Shown here piece by piece: positions 56,633-64,000 of a stretch of DNA of 64,000 nt. The translations under genes were made by a program, and so were the position numbers. A model generated the notes under the pieces. That model saw nothing but the letters and a program-made list of their open reading frames with translations. It had not been told where the DNA came from and did not search any database. Positions within the stretch are counted from its first letter, which is position 1. The number at the start of each line of letters is the position of its first letter. Source of the stretch: an uncultured Prevotellaceae bacterium (lineage in GTDB: Bacteria > Bacteroidota > Bacteroidia > Bacteroidales > Bacteroidaceae); the NCBI GenBank assembly GCA_902768785.1, contig CACXMM010000001.1, positions 186,001 through 250,000 of the forward strand, given 5' to 3'.

Positions 56633-59098
56633 ATGGCAAAGAAAAAACAAGCAAAAACAGCCAAGAATTTCACCGAGGCAATAGGTATAGGCAATATATT
56701 CAAAAATGATATCTTTAATTTCATTTTTGGATTTATCCTGTTGCTGATGGCTGTATATGTCATCATTGCGTTTATCTCGTTCTTCTCTACAGGACAGGCT
56801 GACCAGAGTCTGCTACTGGACAGAAGACCAGGTGAATGGATGAATACCGGACAGGAATATCAGAACAGCTGCGGTTCCATCGGAGCCATTATTTCCTATT
56901 TCTTCATTTCCCGATGCTTCGGTATCTCCTCGTTTGTGATCCCTGTGCTGATGGGATTGGCAGGACTGCGCCTGATGCATGCCTACAATAATATCAACTT
57001 CTTAAAGTGGTTCCTCTGCTTAGTGATACTGATGCTCTGGTGCTCAGTGACTTTTGCGAAGTTCCTCACTCCCATCATGGGCGACCAGGTGTTCAATCCC
57101 GGCGGTGATCACGGACAGTTCTGTTGTCAGTTCTTAGAGAACATCATCGGGGCACCAGGACTCACGGCGGTATTAGGACTGGTTGCCATTCTGTTCCTGA
57201 CCTATCTGACTACCGAGACGATTACCGTTATCCGGAAGATGCTGAACCCCGTGGGCTATATCCGCAGGAAGGTACAGTTCGTTATTACCAACGACCAGAA
57301 GAAAGAGGACCCATCGGGTAAGGAGGAAACAGGTTCTGAGATCTATGAGCCTGTGATGACATACAATGATTCTGAGCCGGAAGAAGAACCGGAACCCCTG
57401 ATTTCAGAGAAGGAGCCAGACATCATCATGGAAGTGGATGCCAAAGACCAGAAAGTGAAGAATCCACAGCAGGTACAGTCAACCGATGGTATTGACATCA
57501 ATGTAAAGGCCGCTGACGTGGAGGAGAAAGCCAATAGCAAGGATGTCACGACCGCTATTGACCTGAGCACGCCTATCAATCCACGTGAACCGTGGCTGAA
57601 GTATAAGTTCCCGACTCTCGACCTGCTGAAGAAATACGATGACAGCGACAAGCCTACCATCGACAAGGAAGAGCAGCAGAGCAACATGAACCGTATCGTG
57701 GAGGTGCTCAACAGCTTCGGCGTACAGATACGCTCGATCCATGCCACTGTAGGTCCCACCATCACGCTCTATGAGATTACACCTGCCGAGGGTGTGCGCA
57801 TCTCAAAGATCCGCAACCTGGAAGATGATATCGCCCTGAGCCTGCGTGCCTTGGGAATCCGTATCATCGCCCCGATTCCCGGTAAGGGAACAATTGGTAT
57901 AGAGGTACCGAACGCCAAGCCACAGATTGTGTCGATGGAGAGCATCCTGAACTCGAAACGGTTCCGTGAGACCACCATGGACCTGCCTATCGCACTGGGT
58001 AAGACCATTACGAACGATGTGTTTATGGTTGACTTGGCCAAGATTCCGCATCTGCTGGTTGCCGGTGCCACCGGACAGGGTAAGTCTGTAGGACTGAACG
58101 CCATCATCACTTCCCTACTCTATAAGAAACACCCCAATGAGCTCAAGTTCGTGCTCATCGACCCGAAGAAGGTGGAGTTCAGCATCTACACCCCCATTGT
58201 GAACCACTTCATGGCACAGATACCCACGGAGAATGATGACGAGGAGGCCATCATCACCGATGTGACGAAGGTGATCAAGACCCTGAACTCCCTGTGTAAG
58301 CTGATGGACCATCGCTACGACCTGCTGAAGATTGCCGGTGCGAGAAACATCAAGGAGTATAACAAGAAGTTCGTGGAGCACAAGCTGAAGCTCACCGACG
58401 GTCATGACTACATGCCTTATATCGTGGTGATCATTGATGAGTATGGTGACCTGATCATGACAGCAGGTAAGGAGATTGAGCTGCCGATTGCCCGCATTGC
58501 CCAATTAGCCCGGGCCGTCGGTATCCACATGGTGATTGCCACCCAGCGACCCACGGCGAAGATCATTACCGGTACCATCAAGACCAACTTCCCAGGACGT
58601 ATTGCCTTCCGTACCGCACAGCGTATCGACTCCATGACGATTCTTGATCAGACAGGATCCAACCAACTAATCGGACGAGGTGATATGCTCTACAAGAATG
58701 GTGGCGAACCCATCCGTGTACAGTGTGCCTTTGTGGATACACCCGAAGTGGAACGTATCAACCAGTATGTGGAAGCACAACCCGGTCCGTTGGAGCCACT
58801 GGAACTGCCAGAGCCCTCAACGGATGAAGGAGGCGCAGGTGGAGGCGACAGCAAGGTGGATGTGCATAGTCTCGACCCGCTGTTCGAAGAGGCAGCCCGT
58901 CATATCGTACTTACCCAGCAAGGCTCTACCAGTATGGTTCAGCGCCGTTTCTCCATCGGTTACAACCGTGCAGGTCGCTTGATGGATCAGTTGCAGGAAG
59001 CAGGTATCGTGGGCGAGGCCATGGGTAGTAAGCCACGTGAAGTGTTAATAACTGATATGACACAGCTGGAAAATCTCTTTGCTTCGTTAAGAAGATGA
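56633..59098 (+). CDS. ftsK: DNA translocase FtsK/SpoIIIE
   Basis: This 821-residue protein has four N-terminal membrane helices (about 28-50, 80-100, 115-145, 170-195) and an acidic linker (about 230-320). The motor domain has Walker A GATGQGKSV near residue 478 and Walker B VVIIDEYGDL near 598, followed by the gamma winged-helix domain (VLTQQGSTSMVQRRFSIGYNRAGR) at 750-821. It pumps chromosome ends through the division septum and activates XerCD at dif. It is 65 bp upstream of the LolA-like gene. Confidence 0.96.
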   Translation: MAKKKQAKTAKNFTEAIGIGNIFKNDIFNFIFGFILLLMAVYVIIAFISFFSTGQADQSLLLDRRPGEWMNTGQEYQNSCGSIGAIISYFFISRCFGISSFVIPVLMGLAGLRLMHAYNNINFLKWFLCLVILMLWCSVTFAKFLTPIMGDQVFNPGGDHGQFCCQFLENIIGAPGLTAVLGLVAILFLTYLTTETITVIRKMLNPVGYIRRKVQFVITNDQKKEDPSGKEETGSEIYEPVMTYNDSEPEEEPEPLISEKEPDIIMEVDAKDQKVKNPQQVQSTDGIDINVKAADVEEKANSKDVTTAIDLSTPINPREPWLKYKFPTLDLLKKYDDSDKPTIDKEEQQSNMNRIVEVLNSFGVQIRSIHATVGPTITLYEITPAEGVRISKIRNLEDDIALSLRALGIRIIAPIPGKGTIGIEVPNAKPQIVSMESILNSKRFRETTMDLPIALGKTITNDVFMVDLAKIPHLLVAGATGQGKSVGLNAIITSLLYKKHPNELKFVLIDPKKVEFSIYTPIVNHFMAQIPTENDDEEAIITDVTKVIKTLNSLCKLMDHRYDLLKIAGARNIKEYNKKFVEHKLKLTDGHDYMPYIVVIIDEYGDLIMTAGKEIELPIARIAQLARAVGIHMVIATQRPTAKIITGTIKTNFPGRIAFRTAQRIDSMTILDQTGSNQLIGRGDMLYKNGGEPIRVQCAFVDTPEVERINQYVEAQPGPLEPLELPEPSTDEGGAGGGDSKVDVHSLDPLFEEAARHIVLTQQGSTSMVQRRFSIGYNRAGRLMDQLQEAGIVGEAMGSKPREVLITDMTQLENLFASLRR

Positions 59099-59163
59099 AA
59101 ATGAAATAAACCACGATGGGAGAAAGCTGTCTAATTCAGGCAAACCCATTAGATACAATGATT

Positions 59164-59766
59164 ATGAAGAAGATTGTTTTGATATCGTTGATGGTCGTTC
59201 TTGCCATGGGCTTGAACGCACAGACAACAACACAGGCTCGTCAGATTCTCGACAAGACGGCCACTGTAGTAGGAAACAAAGGTGGTGCTCAGGCACGGTT
59301 CACCATGTCGGGGAAATACGGAAACGCCTCAGGTACCATCTATATTAAAGGGAATAAATTCTGTGCCCATACCGATGCCGCCACCGTTTGGTACAACGGC
59401 AAGACACAATGGACCTATAACAAGAAAGCCGAGGAGGTGAATATCAGTACTCCGACGGAAGCTCAGCAGCAGTCGATGAATCCCTATCAGTTCATCAACA
59501 TCTACAAGAATGGCTATGACCTGAGTAGCAAGACCGTGAGCGGACAATACCAGGTGCATCTCACCGCACAGAACCAGCAACGTTCCATCAAGGAGATGTA
59601 CGTCACCATCAACAAGAGCTACAAGCCCACACAGGTGAAGATGCGTACGGCCAAAGGGTGGACGGTGATCAACATCTCGAACTTCCAGGCAAAGAAGCTG
59701 AGTGACAAAGTATTCACCTTCAATTCAAAAGACTATCCCAATGCCGAGGTGATTGATTTAAGATGA
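59164..59766 (+). CDS. LolA-like outer-membrane lipoprotein carrier
   Basis: From ATG 59164 the product is 200 residues; ATG 59158 two codons earlier is possible. The signal peptide is MKKIVLISLMVVLAMGLNAQ. The mature part has the LolA-fold pattern of strands (GTIYIKGNKFCAHTDAATVWYNGKTQWTY, VYVTINKSYKPTQVKM-like). LolA carries lipoproteins across the periplasm. In Bacteroidales such a gene commonly lies directly after ftsK, which supports the call. It lies 28 bp before the DUF5687 gene. Confidence 0.85.
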   Translation: MKKIVLISLMVVLAMGLNAQTTTQARQILDKTATVVGNKGGAQARFTMSGKYGNASGTIYIKGNKFCAHTDAATVWYNGKTQWTYNKKAEEVNISTPTEAQQQSMNPYQFINIYKNGYDLSSKTVSGQYQVHLTAQNQQRSIKEMYVTINKSYKPTQVKMRTAKGWTVINISNFQAKKLSDKVFTFNSKDYPNAEVIDLR

Positions 59767-59794
59767 TTGTTTCGGATACAAAAGAAAGAAAAGA

Positions 59795-61294
59795 ATGAAC
59801 CGTTTTCAACTATTCAGAGAGTTACGACGTCACATTAAACTGAGCGAAAAGAGAAGTCCGGTATATGAGCAGAACAAGACTGCCAAGGCTGTGATCTACC
59901 TGATGTCGGGCTTCATGATGCTCTACATGGTATTCATCTCCGTGATGTTCTCCATGATTGCCAACGACTCCCGGTCGTTCACAGCATGCGAATTCCTGTT
60001 CGGACTCCTCCCCTTCTTCTTAGTGGCTGATTTCCTTTTTCGGTTCTTGGGACAGCAGACACCGGCCCAGCTAATCAAGCCCTACCTCCTGCTGCCTATC
60101 CCCAAGCATGCCTGTGTGGAGAGCTTCATCCTGTCGAGCATCGTGACTCCCAACAACCTGATATGGCTGCTTATCACGGTACCCTATGCATTCATGTCGA
60201 TTCTCTTTAGCAGTGGCTTCTGGACTGCTTTGGGCTTCGTGGTGGGCTTCCAGCTGATGGTGATCATCAACAGTCAGAATTACATGCTCTGGCGAACGAT
60301 GATCACACAGAAGATTTTCTGGTGGATAGCCCCCATCATCATTTATGGTGCCATGTTCCTCCCCTGGATCATTAAGGATTTCGATGCGATGTTCGATACC
60401 TTTGCCGCCATCGGCGAAGGATTGTCATCATGGAACATCCTGTATTTCCTGGGAGTACTTGCCGTCCTTGTCCTGTTCTTCATGATTAACAGAAGTGTGC
60501 AATATCATTTCACCTATTCGGAAACGACGGGCAATCGCAATACGCAGCTGAAACGTGTAAGTGAATTCCGGCAGCTGGAACGCTTTGGGGAGACAGGTGA
60601 ATACCTGAAACTAGAAGTGAAGAGCATCATGCGCAACAAGAACATGCGCAACTCTTTTATCTATAGCACCATCTTCACCATCTTCCTGAGTATCCTCATC
60701 TCCTATACAGATATATACGACGATTCCTTCTCGTCAAAATTCTTCATGGTGTATGTATTCATCATCAACGGAGGTATGCTATTAGTGAAGATCATGGGAG
60801 CAGAGGGAAACTACATCGACGGACTCATGATCCACAAGGAGAATATCCTACAGCTGCTCCATGCCAAGTATTATTTCTATTGCGCCTTACTGCTCCTGCC
60901 CTTCCTCATCATGCTACCCACGGTGTTCATGGGTAAATACACCATCCTGATGCTGGTGTCGATGATGGCCTTCGCCGCAGGTCCTGTGTTCAGTGTATTG
61001 ATGCAAATGGCTGTGTGGAACAAGCAGACGATTCCCCTGAACAGCAAGCTGGTAAGCAGAGGCAGCGTGGAAACCAACTGGTTCGCCTTCGGGGCGGAAA
61101 TGGCAGCCATGTTTGCGCCGGTACTAATCATCAGTGTGCTGCAGCTGTTCTTGAACGAGACGGCCACCTATGTCACCATGCTGGTGCTTGGCCTCATCGT
61201 CATCGCCCTCCGCAACATATGGATGCGCAATATCTACCAGCGTTTCATGGCACGACGCTACGATAACATGGAGAGTTTCAGGGCAACAAGATAA
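59795..61294 (+). CDS. DUF5687 membrane protein (ABC-2-permease-like)
   Basis: This 499-residue protein has about 12 membrane segments and no signal peptide. Its opening RELRRHIKLSEKRSPVYEQNKTAKAVIYLMSGFMMLYM is typical of DUF5687. Relatives are usually the permease partner of an ABC ATPase, but no ATPase gene follows in this window. The substrate is unknown. It is the last gene before a terminator hairpin and may be cotranscribed with ftsK and the LolA-like gene. Confidence 0.85.
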   Translation: MNRFQLFRELRRHIKLSEKRSPVYEQNKTAKAVIYLMSGFMMLYMVFISVMFSMIANDSRSFTACEFLFGLLPFFLVADFLFRFLGQQTPAQLIKPYLLLPIPKHACVESFILSSIVTPNNLIWLLITVPYAFMSILFSSGFWTALGFVVGFQLMVIINSQNYMLWRTMITQKIFWWIAPIIIYGAMFLPWIIKDFDAMFDTFAAIGEGLSSWNILYFLGVLAVLVLFFMINRSVQYHFTYSETTGNRNTQLKRVSEFRQLERFGETGEYLKLEVKSIMRNKNMRNSFIYSTIFTIFLSILISYTDIYDDSFSSKFFMVYVFIINGGMLLVKIMGAEGNYIDGLMIHKENILQLLHAKYYFYCALLLLPFLIMLPTVFMGKYTILMLVSMMAFAAGPVFSVLMQMAVWNKQTIPLNSKLVSRGSVETNWFAFGAEMAAMFAPVLIISVLQLFLNETATYVTMLVLGLIVIALRNIWMRNIYQRFMARRYDNMESFRATR

Positions 61295-61366
61295 CGTATT
61301 CATTTTAAAAGTGTTATATCAACACTTCCGCAAACGTTTCCGTACATTATCAAATAATATCATATC

Positions 61367-61394
61367 AAAATCCTTGGCATTTGTCAAGGATTTT
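61367..61394 (+). terminator. Terminator after DUF5687, overlapping the next promoter
   Basis: AAAATCCTTG and CAAGGATTTT form a perfect 10-bp stem with an 8-base loop, followed by TTAATTTT. Its right arm lies in the spacer between the -33 TTG and -7 box of the next promoter. Confidence 0.85.
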
Positions 61395-61403
61395 TTAATT
61401 TTG
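61374..61403 (+). promoter_or_regulatory. Promoter of the sorting-domain/pectate-lyase unit
   Basis: TTG (61374-61376) and TAATTTTG (61396-61403) are spaced 19 bp apart, 33 bp before the ATG at 61436. It shares bases with the terminator stem. Confidence 0.6.
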
Positions 61404-61435
61404 CAAACAAATCAAACAATACTACTTTATAACTA

Positions 61436-61888
61436 ATGTACAAAAAGATTTTGATCAGTTTGTTGCTGGTTCTATTTACAAGTATTAACTCTTGGGCTGG
61501 CAACGTTCAAACAGTCACCATCAATGGGGAAGCCGTTGACAAAACCGTGTGTCAGATTTCATTCAGTGGTGACAATGTGGTGCTGACTTTCAGCGACGGC
61601 ACTCATGTGACACAGGAAATGAGTCAAGTTTCCATCACCTTCTCTCAAACGAACGACACCGCCACCAGTGCTCTGGAAGTATTCTCCTACGGCAGGGTCG
61701 TGGGCGACAAGTTTATTGTTGGGAACATCTCCGACAAGACACCCATCGCCATCTACAATGCTGCTGGCGTACGTTGTTTGCAAACAGTCGCAACCAGTAG
61801 TTCTCAGCAGGTTGACATCAGTCATCTGAAAACCGGTGTCTATCTTCTCCGCATTGACAAGCAGGTGGTAAAATTCGTGAAACGTTAA
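61436..61888 (+). CDS. Small secreted protein with C-terminal sorting-like domain
   Basis: This 150-residue protein has a signal peptide (residues 1-22, ending NSWA). A short beta-rich domain follows, and the C-terminal part (IAIYNAAGVRCLQT, ISHLKTGVYLLRIDKQVVKFVKR) matches the type IX secretion or Por-type C-terminal domain pattern, with the GVYLLR strand typical of it. It may be a stand-alone sorting-domain protein. Its partner or cargo is unknown. The pectate lyase gene follows after 18 bp. Confidence 0.75.
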   Translation: MYKKILISLLLVLFTSINSWAGNVQTVTINGEAVDKTVCQISFSGDNVVLTFSDGTHVTQEMSQVSITFSQTNDTATSALEVFSYGRVVGDKFIVGNISDKTPIAIYNAAGVRCLQTVATSSSQQVDISHLKTGVYLLRIDKQVVKFVKR

Positions 61889-61906
61889 AAGAAGGGAGGA
61901 ATTAGA

Positions 61907-64000
61907 ATGAAGAAGATTATACTCAGCATCATCGCACTCCTTGCAGTAGCAGGAGCCTACGCACAAAGCTCTTGGAGCTTTAGAACCATCAGCGATAATG
62001 ATTATAATGCAATAGCAGCAGACACGGAGAACTGGATTAAGGATTCCGATACGAGCAAAGACCGATTTTGGAATGCCAAGGCACTTAATAATCAGGCACT
62101 CACAGCTAATGGAACAGAATTGGACTACGCCAAAGGGCTCTTGTTTACCTGTTCCAAGGAGGATCGTATCCGCATTGATCGTGGTAATAAGCGCATTGCC
62201 CTCAATGGCAGTGATGTAGCCGTAACCATTCCCAACCTGAAGGCAGGACAGATTGTGGATATCGTAACGAGAGTGGGAAACAAAGAAAGCCTTACCCGCT
62301 ATATTGAAGCTACCACGAACCTTGATGCTACAGCAGGATTCACAGGATCATCAGAATACAAAGAGATTACCAACACTGCTACAGTAACTGCTGACGGCGA
62401 TGTGACCTTCACCACTAAGGTGGGTGCAATAGAACTGTATTCCATCACCGTAAGTAATCCTTCCTCACAGGGTGGAGGCGATGATGTCACCACAGAAGAG
62501 GACTATTCCACCACATCGAACCTCAACACCAACCAAGCCATTCTCACACTGAAAAGTGGTAACAAAAGATTCTATAACACCAACTCACTATCCAATATCA
62601 CCATCGACGACTCCGATGTCACCATTAACCGGAGCAACGACGGCGGCAGCTACACCTTCAGCGGCAACGTGGCAGACATCTCTTTCCGTAAGGCTGAGAA
62701 CGGTCAATCTGGTGAGGTCACCAATACTGACAATGTGGTGAAGATCACCGAGGCAAAGGGATGGCTGGAGTCAGCATACGTGAAGTTCGACCTGTTCGAA
62801 GGAGCCAAGTCGTATAATGTCTATATCAAAGGCGGACAGTACAGCGACTATACCAAGATCGACCAGCAGTTGGTACGCAACTACGGCACTTATGGTCGAG
62901 CCGACGTGGTGGGACTAAAAGCCGCTTCCGACTATGCTATCAAGGTGGTACCTGTCAATGAAAGTGATGAGGAGATGACCGCCAATGCCAATAAGGCTAC
63001 AGACATCCCCGTGAAGAACTACGACCGTGCAGGCTTTGCACACAAAGGAGTAAGCGGTATCGGAGCATACAACGACGATGGTACGCTGAAATCAGGTGCA
63101 AAGGTTCTGTATATCACTAAGAACAATTTCAATACGGCTACACTCGAACTTACCGTTGATGGTAAGCCACAGACCTTCACAGGCTTAGGAAAGATTCTTG
63201 AGGCAAAGCAGAAAAGAGGTCTTGACACTTCTCCCGTTGCAGTACGTATCATAGGTGAAATCAAGAAATCTGATGTGAATGCAGAGCAGCTTATTAGTGA
63301 TGAGAAGGGTCTTCAGCTGAAAGGAAACTCTGATACATCCGAGATGAACGTTACTCTTGAAGGTATCGGAGACGACGCCACCTTCAACGGCTTCGGCATG
63401 ACCTTCTATAACGGTACGAAGATGGAGATGCGTAACCTGGGCATTATTAATTTCAACGACGACGCCATACAGCTGAAAAGTTCTCAGCATGCATGGATAC
63501 ACCATAATGATATATTCTATGGCAGTGCCGGAAGTGATGCCGACCAAGCCAAGGGTGACGGCTCCATGGATGTGAAAGATAATTCCCGCTACTGCACCTT
63601 CTCATATAATCACTTCTGGGACAGCGGTAAGACATCCCTCTGTGGCATGAAGAGCGAGACTGGTGAAAACTGGCTATGCTACCACCACAACTGGTTCGAC
63701 CATTCCGATTCTCGTCATCCGCGTGTTCGTAGGATGAGCGTTCACGTATGGAACAACTTCTACGATGGTGTTTCCAAGATTGGAGTGGGTGCTGTGGCAG
63801 GGGCCAACATCTTCGTGGAGAACAACTATTTCCGTAACAGTAAGAACCCGATGCTGATTTCAGAACAGGGTACTGACGGCAGGGATGGCTTTGCAGAGGA
63901 CCATGATGGTGGCATGATCAAAGCATACGGAAACATCCTTACTGGAAAAGCTGCCACCACTTTCATTTCCCATAAGCAGAATGCAATAGAGTTTGATGCC
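61907..64000 (+). CDS. PL1 pectate lyase, N-terminal part (truncated by window end)
   Basis: ATG 61907 opens a frame that runs 698 codons to the window end without a stop. The signal peptide MKKIILSIIALLAVAGAYAQ is followed by an N-terminal beta-sandwich (about 25-185), a fibronectin-like region (about 275-360), and the parallel beta-helix of PL1. The catalytic area is visible: VTLEGIGDDATF, HAWIHHNDIF, YCTFSYNHF, and SDSRHPRVRRMSVHVWNN, in which the Arg of RHPR is the catalytic base. It cleaves pectate by beta-elimination. A strong Shine-Dalgarno GAAGGGAGGA lies 7-16 bp upstream, unusual in this phylum. Confidence 0.93.
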   Translation, partial: MKKIILSIIALLAVAGAYAQSSWSFRTISDNDYNAIAADTENWIKDSDTSKDRFWNAKALNNQALTANGTELDYAKGLLFTCSKEDRIRIDRGNKRIALNGSDVAVTIPNLKAGQIVDIVTRVGNKESLTRYIEATTNLDATAGFTGSSEYKEITNTATVTADGDVTFTTKVGAIELYSITVSNPSSQGGGDDVTTEEDYSTTSNLNTNQAILTLKSGNKRFYNTNSLSNITIDDSDVTINRSNDGGSYTFSGNVADISFRKAENGQSGEVTNTDNVVKITEAKGWLESAYVKFDLFEGAKSYNVYIKGGQYSDYTKIDQQLVRNYGTYGRADVVGLKAASDYAIKVVPVNESDEEMTANANKATDIPVKNYDRAGFAHKGVSGIGAYNDDGTLKSGAKVLYITKNNFNTATLELTVDGKPQTFTGLGKILEAKQKRGLDTSPVAVRIIGEIKKSDVNAEQLISDEKGLQLKGNSDTSEMNVTLEGIGDDATFNGFGMTFYNGTKMEMRNLGIINFNDDAIQLKSSQHAWIHHNDIFYGSAGSDADQAKGDGSMDVKDNSRYCTFSYNHFWDSGKTSLCGMKSETGENWLCYHHNWFDHSDSRHPRVRRMSVHVWNNFYDGVSKIGVGAVAGANIFVENNYFRNSKNPMLISEQGTDGRDGFAEDHDGGMIKAYGNILTGKAATTFISHKQNAIEFDA

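Overview
The window looks like chromosome of a plant-polysaccharide-degrading Bacteroidales, most likely Prevotella in the broad sense (Prevotella/Xylanibacter/Segatella). The pointers are: promoters with the Bacteroidetes -7 box TAnnTTTG instead of -10/-35 hexamers, few Shine-Dalgarno sites, a long Ala/Glu-rich tail on ribosomal protein S16, a BlaR1-type protease joined to a TonB domain, DUF3078 and DUF5687 proteins, and a GH10 xylanase fused to a CE1 feruloyl esterase, a fusion known from rumen Prevotella. The species cannot be fixed from the sequence alone.

Layout. 1-6.7 kb: the end of an unidentified gene, a 59-codon orphan, a histidine (inositol-polyphosphate type) phosphatase, a reverse rubrerythrin, phosphofructokinase, an NhaD-type antiporter and a Wzx-type flippase. 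6.7-14.1 kb: four glycosyltransferases (surface glycan synthesis) interspersed with rpsP, a short CbpA-like co-chaperone and mtaB. 14.4-18.6 kb: a tiny lipoprotein, a von Willebrand A lipoprotein, and a BlaI/BlaR1-TonB signalling pair with a dyad-rich operator. 18.9-34.6 kb: a hemicellulase block of GH51, CE6-CE1, GH97, GH127, GH8, GH43-CBM6-GH43-CBM6 and a second GH97. It has the debranching, deacetylating and oligosaccharide-trimming activities expected for arabinoxylan, but no SusC/SusD pair and no hybrid two-component regulator inside the window. 34.9-42.4 kb: tRNA-Arg(ACG), rarA, an omega-amidase-like hydrolase, an acidic unknown, maf, kdsC, a nitroreductase, an acyltransferase and a DUF3078 protein. 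42.5-50 kb: yidC, DUF1846, an S9 peptidase and an MFS transporter in line. 50.9-53.1 kb: GH10-CE1 xylanase/feruloyl esterase. 53.3-64 kb: tilS, rlmI, a 3'-5' exonuclease, ftsK, a LolA-like protein, DUF5687, a short sorting-domain protein and the 5' part of a PL1 pectate lyase that runs off the window.

The most unusual content is between the genes. Three intergenic regions carry tandem arrays with an exact 22-bp period built on the dyad TGCACAA-N-TTGTGCA. The 900-bp gap after the MFS gene holds two more arrays with the same 22-bp period but unrelated sequence. A second repeat family is a long palindromic AT-rich element with mini-hairpins at its ends (about 14756-14874 and 50340-50496). A third group is heptad (7-bp) and octad (8-bp) tandem arrays. 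Several of these abut or overlap start and stop codons: one supplies the TTG start of maf, one contains the stop of rlmI, one runs through the stop of the second GH97, and one sits directly before a glycosyltransferase start.
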